Assembly (NCBI RefSeq): GCF_029892485.1
Contig: NZ_JARXVG010000001.1
Location: 248,001 to 312,000, forward strand
Direction of reading: 5' to 3'
Origin: Variovorax boronicumulans
GTDB lineage: Bacteria > Pseudomonadota > Gammaproteobacteria > Burkholderiales > Burkholderiaceae_C
Length of the DNA: 64,000 bases
The position numbers and the translations under genes were made by a program. Within the stretch, counting starts at the first letter, position 1, and every line of letters starts with the position of its first letter. Positions 45,638 to 54,403 of this stretch are shown one piece after another. Under the pieces are notes generated by a model, which was not told where the DNA came from, made no database searches, and saw only the letters and a program-made list of their open reading frames with translations.

Positions 45638-48600
45638 TCAGGCTGGCGCTTGGCCGCGCCGCCACTGTGCGAGCGCACCGAATGCGACGAGCAGCGCCGC
45701 ACCCAGCGCGACCCAGAGGCGCAGGGCGTCGGTCTCGGCCTTCGGGACCGGCGCCCGGTCAGGCACGGGGTCCAGCTTGAGACCGCTGACGGAAGCGACT
45801 TGGTCCTGAGCCGGCTCGGCCGCCGGCGCCGGTGCGGGCAGCATTGCGACGGCGGGCACAGTCACCGGACTGGGCTTCTGCCCGACCGCAGGGGCAGGCG
45901 GCGACAACTGCGCCTGCACAAACCGCTGCACCGCCGTATTCCGCTCGCGCAGGCCGGTGGCGCGAACAGCCTCGGCATACGCAGTCGCCAGCTCCCGCCG
46001 CGTCGCCGCATCGGGCTTCCAGTAGTCCAGCCGCACCGCATCGAGCATGCGCTCCAGCGTCTGCGCGAAGGCGGCGCGGTTGTCGCCTTCCAGCCATTCG
46101 CGCGTGCCCAGCTTGTACCTGTCGCGCACATACACCTCGTGCAGCGATTGCCATTGGTCCTGCCGCACCGTGCCGGGCGCGGTGACCTGCCAGCCCCAGA
46201 GGAACTGCGCGGTCTTGAGCACCTGCAGCGTGCCGCTGTAGCCCTCAGCCTTCTGCGCTGCTATCCATTGCGGGTGCAGGTAGCGCGTCTGCATTTCGCG
46301 CGCGATGGCGCCGGCAGCGGTGTCGGTGCGCACCGCGCTGCTGTCGCGCAGGTTCTGCACATAGAGCGCCAGGTTCTTGCCCGTGAGCTGCCGCACGGCC
46401 TGCGCGATGCCGCCCAGGTACTGGAACGGATCGTCGTTGGTGAGCACGCCGTAGAGATTCGACGTGCGCGCCATCAGCGCCGCATCGACCTGCGCGAGAT
46501 TGCCGGCGTACGCACCCGGTCGTGCTGCGCCGTCGAGCCCTTGGCCGTAGGCGTGCCCCATGCGGTCCATGTAGAGCTGCGCCATCTGTGCATCGCCACC
46601 GCCGCGCCGCTGCGAAGTCCACACGTCGCTTGCGAGCGCGGCCTCCTCGAGCCCGGCGCCGTAGCTGCCCTGCTCGTTCGAGAACACGCGCGCGGTCGAC
46701 CAACGTTTCGCCTCGGCCGGCGTGGCGCCTTCGGCGCGGAGCTTGCGGGCCAGCGCCTCGCTGTGCTGCGCGACGGCGTTGCCGGGCTCGTTCAGCAGCG
46801 CGACCTGCTGCACCGCCTCGTCGAGCCAGCGCATCGCGTTCGGGAACTGGTCGCGGTAGGAGCCCGTGACGCTGATCAGCACGTCCATGCGCGGCCGCTT
46901 CAGCGCGGATGCAGGCAGCACCTCGATGCCGGCGATGCGCCCTGCCTCGTCCCAGCGCGGCTTCACGCCCATCGCGTAGAAGGCCTGGCTCTCCATCACG
47001 CCCTGGTGGCGCGAGGCCTCGCCGGCCCAGAGGGTGAAGGCGATCTTTTCAGGCGGCTTGCCGGCGTGGCTCTTGGCGTGCCCGGCGATCCACGCATCCA
47101 TGGCGGCGACACCGATGTCCCATGCGGCGCGCGTCGGCACGCGGCTCGGATCGAACCCGTAGAGGTTGCGGCCGGTCGGCAGGCTGTCGGGGTTGCGCAC
47201 CGGGTCGCCGCCATAGCTGGCCTTGAGGTAGCGGCCATCGAGCGCGGTGAGCAGGCCTTCGATTTCTTCGTTGTGGGCGAGTGCGGCATCGATCTTCTGC
47301 GCACGCAAGGCCATGGTTCGCAGCGCCTCGGCCTTCGTCGCATCTGCGCCCATCGCGCTCGCAGCTTCGACATCCTTGACCGCCACGTCCACCCATCGCG
47401 CGGGGCGTGAAGTCGCGATGTTCCTCGAGTCGATCAGGAAAGCCTCATCGACGTCTTCCCCCAGCGCCTCGGCCAAGGGCTTGCCAAGGATCTGCAGGAT
47501 GGTCATGCGGCGGCGTTCCGCATCGGGGGCCTGCCCGAAGGTCGCAAGGCCGAGCGGCTGTGCGGTCTGCGCCAGTTCGTCCAGGTACGGATGCAGCACC
47601 GCGATGAAGCCCGCGAAGTCCGCGCGGATGCGTGCGGGCGTCCATTTCAGGTCGCGGTCGTAGTGCTGTTCGATGAACTCTGCGGTGAGCTGCTTTTCCA
47701 TCGCGGTCTTGACCGGGCCGGGCGACAGCGTCTCCCAATCGTGCATGCGCTCGTGCATCGCCTGCAGGCCGGGCCGAAAGCCCGCGGGCGCGAACATCGG
47801 TGTCGAGTGGCTCACCATCGTCGCGCGGCCGCGGCGCTTGGCGGTAGTGGCCTCGCCGAGGTTGTCCATGATGTACGGGTACACGTTGGGCAGATCGCCG
47901 AGCGCGAGCAGCGGATCGTCCTGCACCGAGAGCCCGCGCTCCTTGCCCGCCGACCACTCGACCGTGCCGTGCGTGCCCACGTGCACGACAGCGCTGGCGC
48001 CGAACTGCGTACGCAGCCAGAGGTACGTGGCCAGATACCCGTGGCTCAGCGGAATGGCAGAGCGGTGGTAGACCTGCTCGGCCTTGCCCACCACCTGCGT
48101 GCCGGGTTCGAAGCGCGGCGGCTGGCGCAGCACGACGACGTTGCCGAACTGCACGCGCGGAATGACGAAGGCCTGCTCGCCCGCGACGGGCCGCAACATG
48201 GTCGATTGCTCGGGCGGCCCCCAGTAGTTCTCGATGCGATGCTGCGTCTCGGCAGGCAGCGCGCGAAACCATGCCAAGTAGCGCGACAGCGGCAACGAAT
48301 CGGCCAGGTTCCTGTCGAGCAGCGGCTGCAAGGCATCGCCGCCATCGACGGGGTAGTACGCCTTCATCGTCGCCTGCACCTGCGCGATGAGCGCGTCCGC
48401 GCCGGGAATCTCGGTGCGATAGCCCGCCGACTGCATCGCCGCCAGCATGTTGTTCACGCTGCGCGGCACGTTGAGAAACGAGGCGCCGAAGTTCGTCTCG
48501 CCCGGCGGGTAGTTGTAGACCAGCATCGCGACGCGGCGGTCCGCAGCCGGTGTGCGCTGCAGGCGCAGCAGCGCGGCCGCCTTGCCGGCCACCGCGTCGA

Positions 48601-49645
48601 TCTGCGCGGGCAGTGGCTGCAGCGTGCCGGTGACGGCATCGCGCGCGCTCAGGAGCATCGGATCGGTCATGCCCGCCAGTTCGCTCGGGCTGTAGTAGGA
48701 GGCGATGTCGGTCTGCGCAAGGCCGTCCTTGCTTTGGGCCCATTGCGTGGCGTTCATCGCGAGGGAGGGCAGGGTCTGCAGCACCGGCACGCCGATGCGC
48801 TCCAGCTCGGCCTTGCGCTCGTTCGGCGTGAAGACCAGCGAGGCGTTGAGGATCAGCTCGGCCACGCGGCGTTCGTCTCCACCGGCTGCATGTGTCATGC
48901 GAAAGAACAGGTCCTTCTGCTGGCGCGGGCCGTAGAAGGCGTAGGCGCGCAGGCCGCGCTGTTCGAGCGCGTCGATCAGCGCGTCGAGCCAGCCGGTGTC
49001 GTCGCCTGTCACGGTGGCGCTGTTGACGGCGATGGCGACGGTTCCGGCGGTGCCCGCCAGCCGGTCCACTGCCACGATGTCGGTTTCGATGCGCGGCCAG
49101 CGCGGGTGATAGAAGCCCGAGAGCGGCGTCGGCATGGGCGGCGGCAGTCCGTTCAGGTCGTCGATCTGCGCCAGCGCTTTCATCGCCGCCTTCAGATTGG
49201 CCGTGCCCGCAAACCGCCAGTACTCCCGCAATCGCTGCGCCCAGACCGCATCAACGCCGCGTTCCGCAACGAGCGGCGCAGCGCCGGAGGCCTGCCCCTT
49301 GGCCACGAGCGCGAACTCGCCGATCGACACATAGGACACCGCGCTGCGCGAAATCACATCGCCGAATCGCGCCGCCGCAGCCTGTGCCACGCTGATGTGC
49401 GGCGCATCGATCACCAGCAGCCGCGCCCCGCCCAAAGCCGCAGCCAGCGCTTCAGGCGAATCCTTCGCAGCCGATACCACCTGCAGAGGCAGCCCCACCT
49501 CTTGCGCCGCCTCCTGCAGGCGCACCACGCGCGCCGGCGACACCAGCGATGTGCTGAGCACCACGATGCGGGAAGGCTCGTCCGGCTCCGCGTGCGCGCA
49601 GAACGCCAGCGCCATCAGCAAGAGCCAGACGAGGAGGCGCGTCAC
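45638..49645 (-). CDS. cobN: CobN-family chelatase-like protein, exported and membrane-anchored
   Basis: 1335 residues. The CobN core is unmistakable: HVGTHGTVEWSAGKERGLS near residue 555, then YPYIMDNLGEATTAKRRGRA and VSHSTP. Classical CobN is the cytoplasmic large subunit of aerobic cobaltochelatase and needs CobS/CobT ATPases. This protein instead begins with a signal peptide (MTRLLVWLLLMALAFCAHA, cut near residue 19) and ends with a Pro/Ala-rich linker (residues about 1245-1305), one transmembrane helix (about 1309-1326) and a short Arg-containing tail. The chelatase body should therefore be periplasmic. It is coupled by ATGA to a DUF2149 gene and an ExbB-like gene. This layout resembles HmuS-type CobN relatives more than cytoplasmic CobN. 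Whether it inserts or removes metal, and from which tetrapyrrole, is not shown. Confidence 0.88.
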   Translation of the reverse strand: MTRLLVWLLLMALAFCAHAEPDEPSRIVVLSTSLVSPARVVRLQEAAQEVGLPLQVVSAAKDSPEALAAALGGARLLVIDAPHISVAQAAAARFGDVISRSAVSYVSIGEFALVAKGQASGAAPLVAERGVDAVWAQRLREYWRFAGTANLKAAMKALAQIDDLNGLPPPMPTPLSGFYHPRWPRIETDIVAVDRLAGTAGTVAIAVNSATVTGDDTGWLDALIDALEQRGLRAYAFYGPRQQKDLFFRMTHAAGGDERRVAELILNASLVFTPNERKAELERIGVPVLQTLPSLAMNATQWAQSKDGLAQTDIASYYSPSELAGMTDPMLLSARDAVTGTLQPLPAQIDAVAGKAAALLRLQRTPAADRRVAMLVYNYPPGETNFGASFLNVPRSVNNMLAAMQSAGYRTEIPGADALIAQVQATMKAYYPVDGGDALQPLLDRNLADSLPLSRYLAWFRALPAETQHRIENYWGPPEQSTMLRPVAGEQAFVIPRVQFGNVVVLRQPPRFEPGTQVVGKAEQVYHRSAIPLSHGYLATYLWLRTQFGASAVVHVGTHGTVEWSAGKERGLSVQDDPLLALGDLPNVYPYIMDNLGEATTAKRRGRATMVSHSTPMFAPAGFRPGLQAMHERMHDWETLSPGPVKTAMEKQLTAEFIEQHYDRDLKWTPARIRADFAGFIAVLHPYLDELAQTAQPLGLATFGQAPDAERRRMTILQILGKPLAEALGEDVDEAFLIDSRNIATSRPARWVDVAVKDVEAASAMGADATKAEALRTMALRAQKIDAALAHNEEIEGLLTALDGRYLKASYGGDPVRNPDSLPTGRNLYGFDPSRVPTRAAWDIGVAAMDAWIAGHAKSHAGKPPEKIAFTLWAGEASRHQGVMESQAFYAMGVKPRWDEAGRIAGIEVLPASALKRPRMDVLISVTGSYRDQFPNAMRWLDEAVQQVALLNEPGNAVAQHSEALARKLRAEGATPAEAKRWSTARVFSNEQGSYGAGLEEAALASDVWTSQRRGGGDAQMAQLYMDRMGHAYGQGLDGAARPGAYAGNLAQVDAALMARTSNLYGVLTNDDPFQYLGGIAQAVRQLTGKNLALYVQNLRDSSAVRTDTAAGAIAREMQTRYLHPQWIAAQKAEGYSGTLQVLKTAQFLWGWQVTAPGTVRQDQWQSLHEVYVRDRYKLGTREWLEGDNRAAFAQTLERMLDAVRLDYWKPDAATRRELATAYAEAVRATGLRERNTAVQRFVQAQLSPPAPAVGQKPSPVTVPAVAMLPAPAPAAEPAQDQVASVSGLKLDPVPDRAPVPKAETDALRLWVALGAALLVAFGALAQWRRGQAPA

Positions 49646-49998
49646 TTCCCGCCCTGCACTGCAGGCACCGCATCCGCGGGCACATAGACCATCGTGCCGT
49701 CCTTCAACCGCCAGGCCGTGCCGGCCTTCTCGCCGTCGCCCTGCCCCGTCGCGCCGCTGGCCTTGAAGCGCGTGAGCTTCTGCCCCTCGCGCGTGATGAT
49801 CTCCATGTCCGGCTTGCCCTCGTTGCGGATGATGGTGACCTTGTCCTGCGCGAACGGATTCATCGGGTTGTTGATGACCGCGATCATCAGCATGCCGATG
49901 ACCACCATGAACACGTCGATCAGGTTGATGGTCGAGAGCACCGGGTCATCGTCGTCTGTGTCCACGCTGCTCAGGATCGAGAACTGCCGACGACTCAT
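49642..49998 (-). CDS. DUF2149 protein, ExbD-like single-helix membrane protein
   Basis: 118 residues. One transmembrane helix at about 23-43 with an aspartate, Asp28, at its cytoplasmic end (TINLIDVFMVVIGMLM). This is the same position and context as the proton-conducting aspartate of ExbD/TolR (in FIDV). A short N-terminal cytoplasmic tail and a periplasmic domain of about 70 residues complete the ExbD-like plan. DUF2149 is of unknown function. It is sandwiched between the ExbB-like and CobN-like genes with ATGA overlaps on both sides, so the three are produced as a set. Confidence 0.85.
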   Translation of the reverse strand: MSRRQFSILSSVDTDDDDPVLSTINLIDVFMVVIGMLMIAVINNPMNPFAQDKVTIIRNEGKPDMEIITREGQKLTRFKASGATGQGDGEKAGTAWRLKDGTMVYVPADAVPAVQGGK

Positions 49999-50468
49999 GA
50001 CAGGCGATCCCGCGCATCGAGCACCGCCACCAGCTCTCGCATCAACCAGCGGCGACGCACGGTGTAGACCACGAAGGTGATCGATGCTGAGGCCAGCGCG
50101 ACGATCACCGCGGCGAACGCGGGCGCGAGGCTCTGAGCCACGCCCTGCGATTCACCCGAAGCAACGGCGACGAGTGCCGGCCCCATCGGGATCATCGTGG
50201 CGATGAGCCCGAGCATCGGCGCCACGCGGCTGCACAGGCGCACGCCTTCGAGTTGCTTCAGCACCACGAGCTCCATCTGCTCCTGGCTCGCATCGGCATG
50301 GCGCTGCAGCACCAGCACGCGCGACGGGTCGCGGCGGCGCTGCAGGTATTCGATGCCGAAGGCGCCGAGGCAATACACCGCGTAAACGAAGGAGAGCAAG
50401 ACGCCGAGCGTCACGGGCCAGAGGAACAGGCGCGCGAGTTCGAAGAGGACGGTATCGAAGGCCAGCAT
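49995..50468 (-). CDS. MotA/TolQ/ExbB-type proton channel protein
   Basis: 157 residues from the ATG at 50466-50468. Three hydrophobic segments are present (about 12-37, 80-100 and 115-140), with the family's conserved region RVAPMLGLIATMIPMGPAL followed by LAPAFAAVIVALASASITFVVYTVRRR. This is a minimal ExbB/TolQ that would form the stator pore with the DUF2149 protein. Its ATG overlaps the bluB stop and its stop overlaps the DUF2149 start. The expected client is the periplasmic CobN-like protein encoded next. Confidence 0.88.
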   Translation of the reverse strand: MLAFDTVLFELARLFLWPVTLGVLLSFVYAVYCLGAFGIEYLQRRRDPSRVLVLQRHADASQEQMELVVLKQLEGVRLCSRVAPMLGLIATMIPMGPALVAVASGESQGVAQSLAPAFAAVIVALASASITFVVYTVRRRWLMRELVAVLDARDRLS

Positions 50469-51157
50469 CAGGCAGCTTCCACGGCGGATGGGGCGAGGGA
50501 AAACAGGTCCGACGGCTGGCCCCAGCGTTCGTCGAACACCAGCGCCGAGAGCGGCTCGCGTCGCGCCCAGCGTTCGCGCTGCAGCATCGGCTCTTCGTAG
50601 AAATCGTGCACCGGGCCGAGGCAGAGCAGCGCGATGGGCTCGGCGCCATCGGGCAGGCCGAGCAAGGCGCTCAATTCCACCGGATCGAACAACGACACCC
50701 AGCCCATGCCCAGCCCTTCGGCACGCGCCGCGAGCCACAGGTTCTGGATCGCGCAGGAGGCCGAGGCCAGGTCCATCTGCGGCAAGGTGCGCCGGCCGAA
50801 CACATGCCTGTCGCGGTCATCGGCGAGCGACACGGCCAGCAACTCGGCCGCGTCGAGCAGGCCCTGCACCTTCAGGCGCATGAACTCGTCTTCGCGCTCG
50901 CCGAGGGCCCGCGCCGTGAGCACACGTTCGCGCTCGACCGTGTCGTGCAGGCGCTGACGCAACGCGACATCGCGAATGCGGATGAAGCGCCACGGCTGCA
51001 TGAACCCGACGCTGGGCGCGTGATGCGCCGCTTCGAGCAGCCGGCGCAGCACCTCCGGCGCGACCTCGCCACCTGCGAAGTGCCGCATGTCGCGCCGCTC
51101 GTGGATGGCGCGGTACACCGCCCTCGCCTCGTCGGCCGCGAACGCGTGCTGCGCCAT
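50468..51157 (-). CDS. bluB: 5,6-dimethylbenzimidazole synthase
   Basis: 229 residues. An oxygen-dependent nitroreductase-fold flavoenzyme that fragments FMNH2 to make the lower base of B12. It opens with AIHERRDMRHFAGG, then AAHHAPSVGFMQPWRFIRI and DLASASCAIQNLWLAARAEGLGMGWVSLF, all typical of BluB. cobT in the distal block uses its product. It lies five bases after cobO and overlaps the ExbB-like start by one base. Confidence 0.92.
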   Translation of the reverse strand: MAQHAFAADEARAVYRAIHERRDMRHFAGGEVAPEVLRRLLEAAHHAPSVGFMQPWRFIRIRDVALRQRLHDTVERERVLTARALGEREDEFMRLKVQGLLDAAELLAVSLADDRDRHVFGRRTLPQMDLASASCAIQNLWLAARAEGLGMGWVSLFDPVELSALLGLPDGAEPIALLCLGPVHDFYEEPMLQRERWARREPLSALVFDERWGQPSDLFSLAPSAVEAA

Positions 51158-51162
51158 CGGGT

Positions 51163-51732
51163 TCAATCCTCGATGCCGCGCTGCGCCGGGATGCCGGCCT
51201 TGAACGCGTGCTTGACCAGCGTCATCTCGGTCACGGTGTCGGCCAGCTCGATGAGCTCGGGCGGGCAGCGCCGGCCAGTCAGTGCCACGTGCACATGCTT
51301 GGGCCGCGCGCGCAGCGTTTCGAGCACGCCTTCGAGCGGCAGCCAGCCGTAGATCAGCGGATAGGTGATCTCGTCGAGCACCACGAGGAAGAACTCGCCC
51401 GACAGGATCGCGGCCTTGGCCTTCTCCCACCCGTCGCGCGCAAGCTGCCCCGAGCGCTCCAGGTCCTGGCTCTTCCAGCTGAAGCCGTCGCCCAGCCCTT
51501 CGATCGGAATGCCGATCTGCTCGAACATGCGGTGTTCGCCGAAGCGCGCCGAAGGCACCTTCATGAACTGGTAGATCTTCACGGCCTTGCCGCGGCCATG
51601 GGCGCGCAGCGCGAGGCCGAAGGCTGCGGTGCTCTTGCCCTTGCCGTCGCCGGTATTGACGATGACGATGCCGCGGCGTTCGCCCTCGGGCTTCTCGTAG
51701 GGTTTTTCGCTGGGAGGAGTTTCGATCTGCAT
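51163..51732 (-). CDS. cobO: Corrinoid adenosyltransferase (CobO/BtuR family)
   Basis: 189 residues. Transfers the adenosyl group of ATP to Co(I) corrinoids. The P-loop GDGKGKST is followed by [14 protein letters not shown] and, later, [14 protein letters not shown] and [22 protein letters not shown], the family's conserved C-terminal half. It follows btuD by nine bases and precedes bluB by five. Confidence 0.94.
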   Translation of the reverse strand: MQIETPPSEKPYEKPEGERRGIVIVNTGDGKGKSTAAFGLALRAHGRGKAVKIYQFMKVPSARFGEHRMFEQIGIPIEGLGDGFSWKSQDLERSGQLARDGWEKAKAAILSGEFFLVVLDEITYPLIYGWLPLEGVLETLRARPKHVHVALTGRRCPPELIELADTVTEMTLVKHAFKAGIPAQRGIED

Positions 51733-51741
51733 GTGTATTCC

Positions 51742-52515
51742 TTATTTCGGCAGCGCGATCCACTGATCCGCCACGCGGTGCACGCGGATGCGGTGGTCGA
51801 ACACCTGTTCGAGCGCGGTGTGGGTGGCCGGGTCGTCGCAGTCGCCGTGGTGCACCACGCGGCCCTTGTCCATCACGACCATTTCGTCGGCGGCCAGCGC
51901 CATCGGCAGTTCGTGCAGCACGCTGACCACGGTGCGGCCCTGGGCCACGAGCGTGCGGGCGGTCTGCATCCAGTCGGCCTGGTGCGGCGGGTCGAGGTTG
52001 GCGAGCGGCTCGTCCATCAGCAGCACCTGGGCCTCGACCGCGAGCGCGCGGGCGAGCAGCACGCGCTGGCGTTCGCCGCCCGAGAGCTGGCCGAGCGGCC
52101 GGTCGCGCCAGTCCCACGCTTGTGTGCTGCGCAGGGCGCGCTCCACGGCCTCGCGGTCGGCGGCGCTCGGGGCAGCAAGCCAGCGCTGGTGCGGCAGGCG
52201 GCCGAGCATGGCGACGTCGTAGACCATCAGGTCGTCGGCGCTCGCCTCGCCCGTGCCGCTCTGGCCGAGCCACGAGAGGCGCTGCGCGCGGATGCGGGCC
52301 GGGATCTTGCCCTCGGCCTCGCCAAAGAGCAGGACTTCGCCGCGGTGCGCGAGCAGGCCAGCAAGCGCCTTGAGCAGCGTCGACTTGCCCGCGCCGTTCG
52401 GCCCGACGATGCTGGTCCAGCGGGCGGACGAGAGCGCGAGGTCGATGCCGTGCAGCACCTCGGTGGTTCCGAGCGTGGCGCTGAGGCGGCGGGCTTCGAT
52501 GGCCGCGCCGCTCAT
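51742..52515 (-). CDS. btuD: Vitamin B12 ABC transporter, ATP-binding protein
   Basis: 257 residues. Walker A GPNGAGKST at 38-46, the signature LSGGERQRVLLARAL, Walker B QVLLMDEPLANLD, and the switch histidine in VSVLHELPMAL. The LRALAGLL and LFGEAEGK regions are of the FecE/BtuD type. It is coupled to btuC by an ATGA-type overlap and completes a BtuF-BtuC-BtuD importer with the two genes upstream. Confidence 0.93.
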   Translation of the reverse strand: MSGAAIEARRLSATLGTTEVLHGIDLALSSARWTSIVGPNGAGKSTLLKALAGLLAHRGEVLLFGEAEGKIPARIRAQRLSWLGQSGTGEASADDLMVYDVAMLGRLPHQRWLAAPSAADREAVERALRSTQAWDWRDRPLGQLSGGERQRVLLARALAVEAQVLLMDEPLANLDPPHQADWMQTARTLVAQGRTVVSVLHELPMALAADEMVVMDKGRVVHHGDCDDPATHTALEQVFDHRIRVHRVADQWIALPK

Positions 52516-53522
52516 GTCAAACCTCCGCGCGCGCTGCGGCGATGCATCAGCCACAGCAGATAGCTGCCACCGAGCACCGCGGTGAGCACGCCCACCGGCA
52601 GCTCCTGCGGTGCGATCAGCCAGCGCGCCAGCAAGTCCGCCGCCATCAGCAGCAGCCCGCCCATCAACGCCGACAGCACGATCAGCCGCGCATGCGTGGT
52701 CTTGACGGCTGAACGCACGAGATGCGGCGCCGCGAGGCCGACGAAGGCGATCAGCCCGGTTTGCGCCACGGCCGCGCCGGTAGCCAGCGCGAGCACCACG
52801 ACCAGCGCCGCGCGCATGGCACCCAGCGGCAGGCCAAGGCTGCGTGCGGTCGCCTCGCCGAGGGCCAGCCCATCGAGCACCGGCGCCAGCGCCCAGGCCG
52901 TGAGCAGGCACACCGCGCACACAGCACCCATCACGGCGCAGGCGCTCCAGCCCACAAGGCCGGTGCTGCCGAGAATGAAGCCCTGGATGGCCTGGAGGAT
53001 GTCCGCCGAGGCGATGGTGACCAGGTCTTTCGCGGCACCGAGCACCACGCCGACGATCACGCCCGCGAGCAGCAGCCGCAGCGTCTGCTGCACACCGCGC
53101 GCCAGCGTCAACGTGAGCAACACGGCAAGTACAGCGCCGATGAAGGCCGCGCCGGTGAGGCCGATGCGCATCACCCATTGCGTGCTCGCGGCCGAACCGC
53201 CGAACAGCATCAGCGCCACAGCCACGCCCAGCGATGCCCCCGAGGCGCTGCCGAGCAGATAGGGATCGGCCAGCGGATTGCGGAACAGCCCCTGTGCGAC
53301 CGCGCCCGCCAACCCGAGCAGCGCGCCCGCGAGCCACGCGCCGAGCGTGCGCGGCAGGCGGATGTCCCACACGATCTGCAGCGCCACCGGGTCGTGCCGC
53401 GCGGCCAGCAGGCTCTCGAAGCCGGTGCTGCCGATGCCGAGGCCGAACAGCAGCAGCGCGATGCCCAGCCCCAGCAAGGCCGTGCCGAGCAGAACGACGC
53501 GGCGCAGGTGTGCGGAATGCAT
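52512..53522 (-). CDS. btuC: Vitamin B12 ABC transporter, permease
   Basis: 336 residues from the ATG at 53520-53522; an earlier in-frame ATG would overlap btuF and is less likely. About ten hydrophobic helices are typical of FecCD/BtuC permeases. Family segments: WDIRLPRTLGAWLAGALLGLAGAVAQGLFRNPLADPYLLGSASGA, and GLIAFVGLAAPHLVR near the coupling helix. Its gene ends by overlapping btuD. Confidence 0.93.
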   Translation of the reverse strand: MHSAHLRRVVLLGTALLGLGIALLLFGLGIGSTGFESLLAARHDPVALQIVWDIRLPRTLGAWLAGALLGLAGAVAQGLFRNPLADPYLLGSASGASLGVAVALMLFGGSAASTQWVMRIGLTGAAFIGAVLAVLLTLTLARGVQQTLRLLLAGVIVGVVLGAAKDLVTIASADILQAIQGFILGSTGLVGWSACAVMGAVCAVCLLTAWALAPVLDGLALGEATARSLGLPLGAMRAALVVVLALATGAAVAQTGLIAFVGLAAPHLVRSAVKTTHARLIVLSALMGGLLLMAADLLARWLIAPQELPVGVLTAVLGGSYLLWLMHRRSARGGLT

Positions 53523-53533
53523 GCGGGCGGCGT

Positions 53534-54403
53534 TCACCGGCCCTTGTCCACCAGGCATTGCGCCATCAAGCGTGCGGCCTCGTCCATGCGCGGGCCGGGG
53601 CGCACGAGCACGTCGGACTGCAGCGCATCGAAGCGGCAGATGCGGCCTTCGCGCACCGCGCGGATGCCGCCCCAGCCGGGCCGTTGCTCCAGCCCCTGCG
53701 AGCTGCGCACGCTGACCATGATGAGGTCGGGATTGGCGCGCACCACGTACTCGGGGTTGAGCTTGGGAAAGGGCCCGAGCTTGGCCGGCACGATGTTCCT
53801 CATGCCCAGCCGCGTCAGCGTCTCGCCGATGAACGACGACTCGCCCGCGGCATAGGGCGTGCTGTTGATCTCGAAGTACACGCGCTTGCCCTTCGCACTC
53901 GCAGGCACCGACTGCGCCGCGGCCGACACGCTCGCATCGATCACGCGCCACACGCGCGGCGCCTCGTGCGTGCCGAGCACCTCGTCGAGCTTGCCGAGCA
54001 CGCGCTGCACGTCGGCGTGGCTCTTGGGTTCGAGCACCAGCACCTTCAGGCCCAGCGCCTCGAGCCGCTGCGTGACGCGTGACGACTTGGCCAGCAGCAC
54101 CGCGTCGGGCCTGAGCGCGACGATGGCTTCCACGTTGGGTTCGATGCCGCCGCCCATCTGCGGCAAGGTGCGCACGACGGTCGGCGAGTTGGAATAGTTG
54201 TCGACACCCACCAGCCGCTCGCAGGCGCCGAGCGCGCAGACGGATTCGGTGAGCGACGGCAGCAGCGTGACGATGCGCTGCGGCGGTTGCGGCAGGCTCA
54301 CGGTGACGCCGCGTTCGTCGATCACGTCGAAGGCGTGCGCGGCGAACGCGCACAGAAACAGGCCGATGGCGGCGAACAGCGATGGAATCCAGCGCATCTT
54401 CAT
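53534..54403 (-). CDS. btuF: Cobalamin-binding periplasmic protein
   Basis: 289 residues from the ATG at 54401-54403. A signal peptide (MKMRWIPSLFAAIGLFLCAFAAHA) precedes a class III helical-backbone binding protein: RIVTLLPSLTESVCALGA and VGVDNYSNSPTVVRTLPQMGG, then a late RPGPRMDEAARLMAQCL. It delivers corrinoids to BtuCD. Its ATG overlaps the cobU stop by one base. Confidence 0.9.
   Translation of the reverse strand: MKMRWIPSLFAAIGLFLCAFAAHAFDVIDERGVTVSLPQPPQRIVTLLPSLTESVCALGACERLVGVDNYSNSPTVVRTLPQMGGGIEPNVEAIVALRPDAVLLAKSSRVTQRLEALGLKVLVLEPKSHADVQRVLGKLDEVLGTHEAPRVWRVIDASVSAAAQSVPASAKGKRVYFEINSTPYAAGESSFIGETLTRLGMRNIVPAKLGPFPKLNPEYVVRANPDLIMVSVRSSQGLEQRPGWGGIRAVREGRICRFDALQSDVLVRPGPRMDEAARLMAQCLVDKGR

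Noticed and set aside
47591..49687. A 698-residue plus-strand frame opposite the CobN-like gene
   Set aside because: Antisense shadow of a conserved gene with no recognisable domain, RBS or promoter.
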